Source of the DNA: Verrucomicrobiota bacterium
GTDB taxonomy: Bacteria > Verrucomicrobiota > Verrucomicrobiia > Limisphaerales > CAIMTB01
Direction: 5' to 3'
Assembly (NCBI GenBank): GCA_963205105.1
Contig: CAUJJW010000408.1
Coordinates: 1 to 41,655 of the forward strand
Length of the DNA: 41,655 nt
Part shown: piece after piece, positions 34,441 to 41,655 of the stretch
How the letters are laid out: every line of letters starts with the position of its first letter
How positions within the stretch are numbered: position 1 is the first letter of the stretch
Made by a program: the position numbers and the translations under genes
Notes under the pieces: model-generated
Seen by the model: the letters and a program-made list of their open reading frames with translations, nothing else
Told to the model about the DNA's origin: nothing
The model's database searches: none

Positions 34441-35817
34441 CTAAATCTCCTTCCACTTGCCGGGAATCGGCACCGGATAACGGCCATGGGCGTCGGCCCG
34501 GATGGGCGGCTCGCTCTCCATGGTCAGCCGGTCGATGTCCGGGAAGAACTGGAAGGTCGAGGCCATGGCCTCCTCCCAGGTGATGACGCGCCCCATGTGG
34601 ATGGCCGCCCGACCGATGATGTCGGCGAGGTTGGACAAGGCCGCGCGCCGGGTCTGGTTCATGGGTTTGTTGTTCCGAATGGCGTCCAGGAAATCGTTCC
34701 ACTGCGCCTGCCAGGCGGTGATCTCCTCCTTCGGCGCTTCCCAATCGATGTTGTCCCGGCGGATGCGCTGATCCTTGTAGGTGCGCACGGTGGCGGCGTG
34801 GATGTTGCCCGAGAATTGGGCGGCTCGCTTGGTGCCGTGGATGAAGGTGGCAAACTCGTCGTGGCAGTTGGGGATGTATCGCACCACGTCATAGGCCTTG
34901 GTCCCGTCCGGGAAGGTCCATTCCGCGGAAAAGGAGTCCAGGTTCTGGCTGCAATCCGTGCTGTCGGCGACCCGTCCGCCGATGCCGTGGGCGGACTCCG
35001 GCCAGGCATCCTTGATCCAGCAGAGTTCGTCGATCTGATGGATGTCCATCTCGGCGAACAAACCGCCCGACACCCACAGAAACTTGGTGAAGTTGCGCAG
35101 CTGCCATTCGAGGTCGCTGACCGTGGCCGGCTTCGGACCCAGGGGGCCGCTTGGCTCCATCCGGTAGGCGCGAATGCTGAGGATCTCGCCCAATTCGCCA
35201 TCACGAATGCGGCGGATCAGTTCCTGGCGGTTCCGGGAATGGCGGCACATGAGGCCGGCCGCGATCTTGAGCCCCTTGCGATCCGCCAAATCCGCCGCCT
35301 GAAGCAACCGCCGGACGCCGGGAGGATCGGCGGCGAAGGATTTCTCCATGAACACGTGCACGCCGCGCTCCACGGCGTACTCCAGCTGGCCCGGCCGGAA
35401 TCCCGCGTACCCGGTGAGCATCGCGATGTCGCCGGAGTTCGGCCGCAACTGGTCGATCGCCTTGCGGAAGGCGTCGAAGCCGATGAACTGCCGGTCCTTG
35501 GGCACATCCACCCGGGAGCCGAAATGCGAGGAAAGGGCTTTGTGCGCGCTGGCCAGACGGTTCTCAAAGAGGTCGGCCATGGCCACCAGCTGGATCGGGC
35601 CGCCGGACACCTCCATGGCGTTGGCCACCGCTCCGCTGCCGCGCCCGCCGCAACCGATCAGCGCCAGTCGGACCGTGTCATCGCTGACCGCGTGAACGTG
35701 CGGGAGCGCCACACCCGCCAGCGCGGTGGCGGCAGCCAGACTTCCGGACCGGGCCAGGAACTGTCGACGGGAAGCAGTGGACGATGCAGCTGGGGAAGTG
35801 AAGGGAGGTCCGAGCAT
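34441..35817 (-). CDS. Tat-exported Gfo/Idh/MocA family oxidoreductase
   Basis: 458 residues from the ATG of MLGPPFTSPAASS; the longer frame to 36048 overlaps the neighbouring gene region and is not used. A twin-arginine signal SRRQFLARSG (16-25) precedes a hydrophobic stretch and cleavage near HVHA, so the protein is folded with cofactor and then exported. The NAD(P)-binding Rossmann motif is RLALIGCGGRGSGAV (about 51-65). HVFMEKSFAADPPGVRRL is the equivalent of the EKP motif, and GGLFAEMDIHQIDELCW carries the usual catalytic-region His. Members oxidise or reduce sugars and related polyols; the substrate cannot be read here. Tat-secreted members are numerous in Verrucomicrobiota. It is followed on the same strand by the GxGYxYP gene. 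Confidence 0.93.
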   Translation of the reverse strand: MLGPPFTSPAASSTASRRQFLARSGSLAAATALAGVALPHVHAVSDDTVRLALIGCGGRGSGAVANAMEVSGGPIQLVAMADLFENRLASAHKALSSHFGSRVDVPKDRQFIGFDAFRKAIDQLRPNSGDIAMLTGYAGFRPGQLEYAVERGVHVFMEKSFAADPPGVRRLLQAADLADRKGLKIAAGLMCRHSRNRQELIRRIRDGELGEILSIRAYRMEPSGPLGPKPATVSDLEWQLRNFTKFLWVSGGLFAEMDIHQIDELCWIKDAWPESAHGIGGRVADSTDCSQNLDSFSAEWTFPDGTKAYDVVRYIPNCHDEFATFIHGTKRAAQFSGNIHAATVRTYKDQRIRRDNIDWEAPKEEITAWQAQWNDFLDAIRNNKPMNQTRRAALSNLADIIGRAAIHMGRVITWEEAMASTFQFFPDIDRLTMESEPPIRADAHGRYPVPIPGKWKEI

Positions 35818-35962
35818 GGGCCCAGTGCAGCATGGAGGTCGTCGGAATGACAACCTTCGACGCGGCTGGATCCATCGTCCTCCATCCATCAAGGCCGGCG
35901 GACGGTGATTCAAGTGCCTCCGTTGTCCCGCAAGCCCATGTGCGCTTGATCCCAACACAAGG

Positions 35963-35998
35963 AAGACCGGGGCTGGAATCGCTTCCAGTCCCGGCCTT
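35963..35998 (-). terminator. Imperfect hairpin after the general-stress gene
   Basis: On the minus strand, arms AAGGCCGGGACTGGAA and TTCCAGCCCCGGTCTT fold over a GCGA loop with two internal mismatches, about 47 nt after the stop at 36045. The following bases (CCTTGTGTT) form only a weak T-tract, so factor-independent termination is plausible but not certain. Confidence 0.55.
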
Positions 35999-36044
35999 GT
36001 TGATGCCACCGACTCACCGAGGAACGGAATGGCACGTCCGACGG

Positions 36045-36635
36045 TCATCGTTCCACGTAGCCATGGAACTTCGCGGACTTCGTCGCTTCCTGGGGAGTCA
36101 GCTCCTGGTCCTTGCTGGGCACTCCAGCCTCGTTGGCGATGGCGATGTCCGTTGCGCCGGCGATCTCAAAGATCTGCTTGGCCAGGGCGATTTCCTCCGA
36201 GGACTCCGTGTGAACGGAAATGAGGATGCCACCCTCGCGAACGCGCCCTTCGTAACGCTTGGCTTCGAATTCCGGGATACCCATGCCAATGAGGGCACCC
36301 GTGATGCCGCCGACGGCAGCTCCGACGGCGGCTCCGCCAAGTGCGGCCATGATGGGGCCCGCGGCGATGAAGGGGCCGACTCCCGGAATGGCCAAGGCCC
36401 CGATGCCCACCAGCCATCCCAGGGCTCCACCCAGAGCGCCACCGGTTCCCACGCCGGTGACCGCGCCCTCGGGTGCCTTGGTGTTCTTCTCATGCGCAAA
36501 CTCGCGCGTGGAGGCCCGGTCCGGGAACAGGACCGAAATGTCATTGTTGAGGAAACGGGCCTGTCGCAGGCGATCCACGATCACGTCGGCCTGAGTACTG
36601 GAGGAAGCGATACAGAATACGGATTTTTTCGACAT
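36045..36635 (-). CDS. Glycine-zipper general-stress protein (YflT-like N-terminus)
   Basis: 196 residues. The N-terminus (MSKKSVFCIASSSTQADVIV ... FLNNDISVLFPD) resembles the YflT/general-stress 17M domain, a small alpha/beta fold. A glycine/alanine-rich hydrophobic centre (about 58-118, GGALGGALGWLVGIGAL ... AAVGAAVGGITGALIGMG) has the glycine-zipper pattern of a membrane-inserting hairpin. The C-terminal part (EAKRYEGRVREGGILISVHT) repeats the alpha/beta topology. Related proteins are widespread, often listed as general stress proteins, with no defined biochemical role. The gene lies 70 bp downstream of the PRC-barrel/BON gene on the same strand, suggesting a common envelope-stress function. 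The AT-rich 70-bp spacer could hold its own promoter. Confidence 0.88.
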   Translation of the reverse strand: MSKKSVFCIASSSTQADVIVDRLRQARFLNNDISVLFPDRASTREFAHEKNTKAPEGAVTGVGTGGALGGALGWLVGIGALAIPGVGPFIAAGPIMAALGGAAVGAAVGGITGALIGMGIPEFEAKRYEGRVREGGILISVHTESSEEIALAKQIFEIAGATDIAIANEAGVPSKDQELTPQEATKSAKFHGYVER

Positions 36636-36705
36636 AATATCTATGGGTTACTGAGTTGGTTTGATGTGTTGACGTTTGTTTCGTTCCTTGATTGGAGACT
36701 TTTCT

Positions 36706-37941
36706 CTACTTCTCAGAATCCTGAGGCGCCACTTCGAGCTGGCTATGCACCTTGTCGACACCGGCAACTGACTTGGCCAATGCCTCGATCCGTTCCTTTT
36801 CGGTCACGGACTTGACCGGGCCACGCAGTGTCACACGCCCGTGGATCGTGATGATCTTGACGTTCTGGGCGTTGATCGAGAGCCCCTCGTCCTGAGTCAC
36901 GGCCCGACGAATGTCCGCTGTGGTCTTGAGATCACTCTCCGAATCTCCCTGATCCGCCGGGTTCACGGTGCCCGGGATCCGATCCCGCACATTCAATCGG
37001 GTATTGTCGGGAGCAGGCCCGCCGTCGAAGTAGGGTTTCAGCCCGTAAGCGCGATACACTTCACGGATCCGCTCGGATGTGGCGTAGTCCGACCACTCGT
37101 TGGCCTTGAAGCGGGGAGCCGCTTTCAGGTTCTCCTGAACAGTCAGCAAAACGACCTGCCCACGCTCCGACTCGTAACGGAACAGGGAGGATGGAATGGC
37201 GTTGAGCTCGTCCCCAACGCCCAGGAAACCCCCGGTCGAGACCACCACGACCGGAACGCGAGCCGAGGACAGATCGATGCCCAGATCGCTGATTTTGCCC
37301 ACCTCCTTGCCCGAATCATGCGTGACAGGAAGCCCCATCAGTTTCGTGGCTTGAACGATCACAGGAACCAACTGCGCCCCGGTGGCCTCGGACTTGGCCA
37401 AGTCACCCGCCGCGTCCTTCGAATACCGCGGCACCAGGCGAGGCTCGACCTCGTAGTAGCGGTACATTTCCGAGACTTGATCGGGGCCGGTGCTTTCCTC
37501 CCACTTCTCCAGGGCGAATGCCGGTGCCCCCTCAACCTTCTGGTGGTCCACCGAGGTGGTCACATCCCCCGACCCATCCAGACTCATGGTGGTGGGAGGC
37601 AAGGCCACCGACTTCCCCCCGACGCCCAGTATCCCGCCCTGCGTGACAATGACCTGCAGAACGCGCCCACCATAAAGGTCGATGGCCAGATCGCGGATCT
37701 TTCCGACTTTCTCTCCGCTGGCGTCCTTCACGGCAGCGCCAATCAGTTTGCTGCTGCGCTCCACCGGTCCGAGGTTTCCTGCCTGGGATGCGGGGGTTGT
37801 TTTAAGGGTGTCGAGTTGCCGAAGCCCTTCACGCGGTTTCTCCTCCGACTTGGTAACCTCGGGCACCTGTCCCAAACAGGATCCACCGAACGAACCTCCG
37901 GCGAGAGCAACGACCAGACTGACCCATGGAATGGTTTTCAT
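36706..37941 (-). CDS. Periplasmic PRC-barrel (x2) / BON-domain protein
   Basis: 411 residues from the ATG of MKTIPWVSLVVALAGG, chosen because it opens the signal peptide (cleavage near CLGQ; the Cys does not sit in a proper lipobox). Two PRC-barrel units follow: about 63-150 (SSKLIGAAVKDASGEKVGKI, LDLY-like strand, GGILGVGGKSVALP) and 205-280 (ATKLMGLPVTHDSGKEVGKI, GGFLGVGDELNAIP). These are duplicates of each other, with matching EVGKI-x-D-L motifs. A BON domain closes the protein (about 330-405, DIRRAVTQDEGLSINAQNVK ... VTLRGPVKSVTEKERIEALA), a fold that binds membranes or phospholipids as in OsmY. Likely role: envelope maintenance under osmotic or general stress. It is read divergently from the gene at 38305 and with the stress gene at 36635. 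Confidence 0.92.
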   Translation of the reverse strand: MKTIPWVSLVVALAGGSFGGSCLGQVPEVTKSEEKPREGLRQLDTLKTTPASQAGNLGPVERSSKLIGAAVKDASGEKVGKIRDLAIDLYGGRVLQVIVTQGGILGVGGKSVALPPTTMSLDGSGDVTTSVDHQKVEGAPAFALEKWEESTGPDQVSEMYRYYEVEPRLVPRYSKDAAGDLAKSEATGAQLVPVIVQATKLMGLPVTHDSGKEVGKISDLGIDLSSARVPVVVVSTGGFLGVGDELNAIPSSLFRYESERGQVVLLTVQENLKAAPRFKANEWSDYATSERIREVYRAYGLKPYFDGGPAPDNTRLNVRDRIPGTVNPADQGDSESDLKTTADIRRAVTQDEGLSINAQNVKIITIHGRVTLRGPVKSVTEKERIEALAKSVAGVDKVHSQLEVAPQDSEK

Positions 37942-38304
37942 AAGTATCTGTTGATGTTGAATATACGATATCCGAAAGACCCAACCCGGATGGGCCAACG
38001 GGTCATCCAGGACTCATTCCTTTCTGCACGGGGCATGCCATGGCCCAATGCTCCGGAAAGACCCCATTTGGAAGCATGACAGCCCCAATTCCCCCCCAAC
38101 CGCCGGCCCGCTCGTGAGAAGTGCACGGTCCGAGGCATGCAAAATGCCAGAACCCCGGGGATCGACCGAGGCTCCCCTCGGAAGCGATGGCCGCGGCACT
38201 CCATCGGGATGGCACGCCGCATCCTGGTCAGCCGCATTCACCAAGCCCCACTTGGCTGCCATGCTTGCACGATGGGAACCGGCGGAAGACCCTTCGGCCC
38301 GTTT
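37942..38304. other. Divergent intergenic region
   Basis: 363 bp between the PRC/BON gene (minus) and the metallophosphoesterase gene (plus). The part next to the PRC/BON start is AT-rich (GGATATCGTATATTC on the minus strand, a possible -10 region TATATT). The rest is GC-rich with small hairpins such as GGCAT-GCAAA-ATGCC near 38132-38146. Open frames extend through it on both strands, but none shows a signal peptide or family motif. No RNA gene is recognised. Confidence 0.5.
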
Positions 38305-39342
38305 ATGCATGCCGTCCTCGCGCGCGTCAGGGTCCTGCTCCTCAGCCTTCCCATTGCCGCCTGGTCCGCCACCCAACCGGCATCCCCGACCCCGACCGCC
38401 GTTCCGACCAACACCCCGCCGTCATCGGCGCCGTTCAGTTTCATCGCCATTGGTTGCATGCCCTACGCACGCCTGCCGGGCAGCGAGGCGGGCTACAGTC
38501 GCGTGCTCGCCGAGATCAACCGCCATGCGCCCGTGTTCGCGGTCCATCTCGGCGACATCATGGGCGGCGAGGAACTCTGTACCGATGAACTGCTGAACCG
38601 GCGCCTGCGCGAATTCGATTCCATCGTCACCGCCATGGTCTTCACGCCCGGAGACAACGAATGGACCGATGTTCATCGGACGTTGAAATACCAACCGCTG
38701 GAACGTCTCGACCGAATCCGCGAGGTGTTTTTCAAGAGTGAGCTGAGCCGCGGACAGCGCCCCATTCCCTTGGTGAGCCAGAGGCGTTCCACCGCCTTCT
38801 CGAAGTACGTGGAGAATGTCCGCTGGTCCCACGGGAACGTCCTCTTCGCCACGGTTCACGTCGTTGGCAGCGGCAACAACCGCCAGGAGAACGTGCCAGG
38901 GGCCATGGAGGAGTGGAGCGCCCGCGACCAGGCGAACGCCGCCTGGATCCGCGAGACGATGGCCGAGGCTCGCTCCACGGGAGCCGCTGGTGTCGCTCTT
39001 TTTTGTCAGGCAAATCCGATCCCCGGCCACCCGGGCTTCGCGCTCTTCCTGGAAACGCTGGCGAACGAATGCGCCACCTACGACAAACCGGTGCTGCTGC
39101 TTCATGCCGATGAACATCGCTACCGGCTCGAATCGGGGTTTCGTCCACGGAAAGACGCCGATCCCATCCCGAACCTCACCCGCGTGGAGACATTTGGCGC
39201 CTCCGACTTCCACGCGGTGTTCGTGACGGTGGATCCGACGTCCGCGTCCGTTTTCCTACCCGGCCCGCTCATCGTTCCGGGCAACCCGTTGCCGCGCCTT
39301 CCCCGTCCCGCGCCCCCGGCGGCAGCGAAACCGGCACCTTAG
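38305..39342 (+). CDS. Secreted calcineurin-like metallophosphoesterase
   Basis: 345 residues from the ATG of MHAVLARVRVLLLSLPIAAW, a signal peptide start; upstream in-frame ATGs at 38137 and 38272 add only charged, repeat-like residues. After a Pro/Thr-rich linker the phosphoesterase motifs appear: FSFIAIGCMPYAR (about 47-59; a Cys-Met where the D-x-H block is usually stronger), VFAVHLGDIMGGEELC (GD motif), VFTPGDNEWTDVHR (the GN-[HD]-[ED] position) and LLLHADEHRYRLE near 275-287. These fit a metallophosphoesterase subgroup with a GDNEWTD signature. A two-metal phosphatase or nuclease activity is inferred; the atypical first metal block means activity should not be assumed. The tail is proline-rich (LPRLPRPAPPAAAK). 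Confidence 0.8.
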   Translation: MHAVLARVRVLLLSLPIAAWSATQPASPTPTAVPTNTPPSSAPFSFIAIGCMPYARLPGSEAGYSRVLAEINRHAPVFAVHLGDIMGGEELCTDELLNRRLREFDSIVTAMVFTPGDNEWTDVHRTLKYQPLERLDRIREVFFKSELSRGQRPIPLVSQRRSTAFSKYVENVRWSHGNVLFATVHVVGSGNNRQENVPGAMEEWSARDQANAAWIRETMAEARSTGAAGVALFCQANPIPGHPGFALFLETLANECATYDKPVLLLHADEHRYRLESGFRPRKDADPIPNLTRVETFGASDFHAVFVTVDPTSASVFLPGPLIVPGNPLPRLPRPAPPAAAKPAP

Positions 39343-39435
39343 CCTCAAAAAGCGCGGGTTTTCAGCTGGACCGCAACGGCGGGCACGGACGTACTGTCAT
39401 CGCTGTCCCCTCTGGAAATTCAACGACTCAAACGC

Positions 39436-41391
39436 GTGAGAACTATCAACGTCCTCTATTCACATCTCGTTGCCGTGGCGTGCCTCGGAACGGCAATCGC
39501 CCAGACCCCGGTTCTGACCGAGGATCCGGCCGGGCTACTCAACGACTACGTTTCCATCGGAGAATGGAACACCGCCGGAAACGCGGACGGTTGGGCGCGC
39601 AACGCCGGTGCCATCGCCCCGTTTGTCGTCGCCAGCGGACTGCTGGAAGTGACCACCACCGGCGGTGATCCCAATTTCGCCCGCGACAATTTCGCAACGG
39701 CGGTGGGCACAACCCCGGAACTCCTTATCGTCGAGGTGCGGCTCAAACTGCTGGCGGGAAGCGGCTCGGGCTGGGAGATGTTTTACGGCAGCACGGAGGC
39801 CGGTCAGGGTGGCTTCTCCGGTGCCCGGCGGCTGGGTTACGAACTGACCTTCACCCCCGACGATCAGTTCCATGTCCTGCAATTCGATTTCACCGGCGTG
39901 TTCCCCTCGGACGTTTTGCTGAGGGATTTCCGAATCGATCCCGGCCAGGGAGCGGGCAACAAATTCCAGGTCGATTACGTCCGGGTTGGACGGGTGATGC
40001 CGGATGCCGACGGCGACGGACTGCCGGATGTGGCGGAAACCGGCACCGGCACGTTCACCAACCGGCGCGACACCGGGACGAACCCCGCCAAAGCCGACAC
40101 CGACGGCGACACGGTCCCGGATGGTCTGGAAGTGGATCTGGGCAAAAACCCGAACGATCCGGCGGAATTCCCGGTGGCAACGCTGGACCGCTACGACGCG
40201 AACCCCGCGGTCTATGTGGTGCAGGTGGATATCAAGCCCAACCCGGCCACGGTCACCTCGCTTCCAACGACCGGCCCGGTGAAGAGCTTTTCCATTCAGC
40301 CCGCCCTGCCGGCTGGACTGAGCCTCCATCCGACCACCGGCGAGATCACCGGCAAACCCACGGCGGTGGCGGCCGCCCGGGATTACACCGTGACCGCCAC
40401 GTTCGAAAACAACGCGACCGCGTCCCTGGTGTTGAACCTGGAAGTCAAAGCCCCCTACATCGCCATCGACCCTGCGTTCGCGAAGCGCACGCTGAAGGTC
40501 AATCAGGACACGGGCGAAGGATTTGGCCCCGCCAGGTTCGGTCCGGAGGAGCCCACCTCATTCACCATCAGTCCCGCACTCCCGGAAGGGCTGACGTTTG
40601 ATACGACCACCGGCGTGATCAATGGCGCGGCGACTGTCTACGCTCCACTCACCACGCACACCATCACCGCCAAGTACGCCTCCTATCCGGACTCCAGCAC
40701 TCCCATCGCCATTTCGGTACTCGAAGACCCGATCGTCACCGTCGATCCCGAAACTCCGCTGCTGAGTTACATCTCCTGGGGTGAATTCGAGGACCCCGCG
40801 GACCTCGCCGGATGGTTCCGGAACGGAATCGATGCCTTCTCCGAGATTGAGGAGGGCGCCATGGTGGTTCGCAACATCGGTGGCGACCCCTTCTTCGGCC
40901 GGAACGGCACTCTGGCTCAGGACCTCCGCATTTTGGAAATCCGGGCCAAGATCGTGGAAGGAACGGAGTCGGGGTTCCGCATCTACTGGTCGGAGAACGC
41001 TCCGAACCGCGGCTACAGCGAAGCCACCGCCCATTCCTTTGAAGCCTTGGCGGACGGCAGCTACCACACCTACCGGGTGGATTACCGCAACGCCATCGAA
41101 GGCTCGTTCAACGGGCTCCGACTGGATCCCGGCAACGGCGCGGGCAACGTCATGCACGTGGATTACTGGCGGTTCGGCAGCTTCGACCCATCCTTGAGCG
41201 TCGCCTCCACAGCGGATGGTTCGATTCGGCTCACCTGGCCTTCGGCAGCAACCGGTTGGACGCTGCAATCCACCGCCGTGCTTCCGGGCGGGTGGGCGAA
41301 CGACAACGCCGCGGTGGCGACCGAAGGCAACCTCAGGGTCGTGACAGTGCGTCCCACGGGCGGTTCCCGATTCTACCGACTGACCCAGTAA
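39436..41391 (+). CDS. Secreted TSP3 / putative-Ig protein with duplicated terminal domains
   Basis: 651 residues with a GTG start (MRTINVLYSHLVAVACLGTA), which opens a signal peptide cleaved near AIAQTP. A beta domain at about 35-190 (SIGEWNTAGNADGWARNAGA ... FRIDPGQGAGNKFQVDYVRVG) is repeated at about 440-580 (SWGEFEDPADLAGWFRNGID ... LRLDPGNGAGNVMHVDYWRFG), so the protein is bracketed by two copies of one jelly-roll-like module. Between them lie thrombospondin type 3 calcium repeats (about 192-250, DADGDGLPDVAETGTG and ADTDGDTVPDGLEVDLG) and two putative-Ig domains (about 255-430; LPAGLSLHPTTGEITGKP and LPEGLTFDTTTGVINGAA). The C-terminal beta domain (WTLQSTAVLPGGWAN ... RFYRLTQ) matches the ends of other large proteins here. 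It is probably surface-exposed and carbohydrate-binding. A strong terminator follows 30 bp later. Confidence 0.9.
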   Translation: MRTINVLYSHLVAVACLGTAIAQTPVLTEDPAGLLNDYVSIGEWNTAGNADGWARNAGAIAPFVVASGLLEVTTTGGDPNFARDNFATAVGTTPELLIVEVRLKLLAGSGSGWEMFYGSTEAGQGGFSGARRLGYELTFTPDDQFHVLQFDFTGVFPSDVLLRDFRIDPGQGAGNKFQVDYVRVGRVMPDADGDGLPDVAETGTGTFTNRRDTGTNPAKADTDGDTVPDGLEVDLGKNPNDPAEFPVATLDRYDANPAVYVVQVDIKPNPATVTSLPTTGPVKSFSIQPALPAGLSLHPTTGEITGKPTAVAAARDYTVTATFENNATASLVLNLEVKAPYIAIDPAFAKRTLKVNQDTGEGFGPARFGPEEPTSFTISPALPEGLTFDTTTGVINGAATVYAPLTTHTITAKYASYPDSSTPIAISVLEDPIVTVDPETPLLSYISWGEFEDPADLAGWFRNGIDAFSEIEEGAMVVRNIGGDPFFGRNGTLAQDLRILEIRAKIVEGTESGFRIYWSENAPNRGYSEATAHSFEALADGSYHTYRVDYRNAIEGSFNGLRLDPGNGAGNVMHVDYWRFGSFDPSLSVASTADGSIRLTWPSAATGWTLQSTAVLPGGWANDNAAVATEGNLRVVTVRPTGGSRFYRLTQ

Positions 41392-41421
41392 CCCCCTCAA
41401 TCCGCGGATTCCAGGTTGGCA

Positions 41422-41455
41422 CGCACCGTCCGGCGTCGTTCGGACGGTGCGTTTT
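41422..41455 (+). terminator. Strong intrinsic terminator
   Basis: CGCACCGTCCG and CGGACGGTGCG form a perfect 11-bp stem (41422-41432 with 41441-41451) over an 8-nt loop, followed by TTTT. It lies 30 bp after the stop at 41391 and fits rho-independent termination of that gene. Confidence 0.9.
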
Positions 41456-41500
41456 CATGCCGGGCCGTCACCGAGTGATCTCGTCAGGGTCTGTTCCTTA

Positions 41501-41542
41501 CCATGAACAGTGCCTCCGTAGCGGCGGGCGTCCCGCCTGCCG
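41501..41542 (+). repeat. Palindromic dispersed repeat, copy D (interrupted)
   Basis: The first half of the 87-nt element, with GTGCCTCCGTAGCGGCGGGC and the CCCGCCTGCCG arm, is nearly identical to copies B and C. The match stops after CCTGCCG, exactly where the other copies continue with TAGA and the second hairpin. The sequence beyond is the 3' end of a group II intron, so the second half of the repeat should lie on the far side of the intron, outside the window. Confidence 0.88.
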
Positions 41543-41655
41543 ATCGGGTCGGGTGCCGGGGATTGCGCCCCGGCACCCTCCCACACCACCGTACGTGCGG
41601 TTTTCCGCATACGGCGGTTGAACGCAGCGGCCTTCTACATGGTGGCCGCGAGGTC
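41543..41655 (-). mobile_element. Group II intron 3' end (class C-like), 5' part outside the window
   Basis: Read on the minus strand, the last 113 bases contain domain V (41585-41618), domain VI (about 41547-41583) and a 3' terminus ending GAT at 41543, matching the usual A-Y end. The domain VI stem is GGGTGCCGGGG/CCCCGGCACCC over a six-base loop. An extra GGG/CCC basal stem leaves a bulged GA, whose A is 7 nt from the 3' end, where a branch point belongs. The boundary is set by comparison with the intact repeat copies. The reverse transcriptase/maturase gene, expected upstream of domain V, would lie to the right of the window. The class C assignment rests on the CGC triad and on insertion beside a GC-rich hairpin. 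Confidence 0.87.
41585..41618 (-). ncRNA. Group II intron domain V
   Basis: A 34-nt hairpin, the canonical length of domain V. The outer stem ACCGCCGT/ACGGTGGT has eight pairs, including the conserved G-U wobble (41615 with 41588). Two A-T pairs and a 2-nt CG bulge follow, then the upper stem GCGG/CCGC over a four-base AAAA loop. The catalytic triad is CGC (41616-41614), as in class IIC introns, instead of the AGC of IIA/IIB. Confidence 0.9.

Noticed and set aside
32688..34583. 631-codon frame on the plus strand
   Set aside because: Antisense to the GxGYxYP gene; no family resemblance.
39343..39380. AAAAAGCGCGGGTTTT as a possible terminator after the metallophosphoesterase gene
   Set aside because: Only A-T pairs could form the stem; it is too weak to support a call.
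41256..41621. 121-codon frame ending in the last 40 bases
   Set aside because: It combines the shifted end of the TSP3 gene, the terminator, the repeat and the antisense of the intron's domains V and VI.

Overview
The window looks like chromosomal DNA of a GC-rich member of the Verrucomicrobiota, most probably the Limisphaerales/Pedosphaera side of the phylum. The clues are very long secreted proteins built from Ig-like, lamin-tail, delta-60, LamG and thrombospondin-type-3 modules that share a characteristic C-terminal beta domain; a pseudopilin with an H-x9-DG motif; a Tat-exported Gfo/Idh/MocA oxidoreductase; a GxGYxYP protein; and dispersed GC-rich hairpin repeats. This placement is inferred from protein families. 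No rRNA or marker gene is present. I see no tRNA, rRNA or CRISPR array.

Layout. 1-2537 (minus) is a large secreted Ig/InlB-repeat protein that stays open through the left edge. 2609-4255 (plus) is a DUF2330-like membrane protein carrying an inserted hydrophobic segment. A palindromic repeat separates it from the convergent 4411-11139 (minus), a 2242-residue lamin-tail/CotH-kinase protein. 11298-13673 (plus) is a two-gene cytochrome bd-type quinol oxidase operon (cydA-cydB), followed by a secreted beta-propeller protein (13711-15459). 15455-15973 is a block of hairpin repeats. Next come a periplasmic double TonB-C-domain protein (16123-16833) and, convergent with it, the 2460-residue delta-60/Asp-box/LamG protein (16856-24238, minus). 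After a 473-bp gene-free gap a coupled pair follows (28862 down to 24712, minus): a pseudopilin and a PD40-repeat protein. 28950-32202 (minus) holds a BchE-like B12-binding radical SAM protein whose 3' end overlaps an ABC-F ATPase. 32403-35817 (minus) holds the GxGYxYP protein and the Gfo/Idh/MocA protein. 36045-37941 (minus) is a stress-type pair: a glycine-zipper general-stress protein and a PRC-barrel/BON protein. 38305-41391 (plus) holds a metallophosphoesterase and a secreted TSP3/putative-Ig protein with a strong terminator.

The right edge (41543-41655, minus strand) is the 3' end of a group II intron. Domain V is a 34-nt hairpin with a CGC catalytic triad and the conserved G-U wobble, and domain VI is also visible. 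The intron interrupts a copy of the same palindromic repeat found at 4287-4373, 15488-15574 and 15605-15690. The break falls beside the GC-rich hairpin of that repeat, the kind of target expected for a class C intron.

Functionally, most of the coding capacity is extracytoplasmic: surface or secreted adhesion and propeller proteins, export-linked pseudopilins, and periplasmic oxidoreductase and hydrolase-type enzymes. A terminal oxidase and an envelope-stress module sit among them. No classical defence system, prophage or biosynthetic cluster is evident. The least described material is the repeat families with the intron insertion, the DUF2330 variant and the BchE-like/ABC-F overlap.
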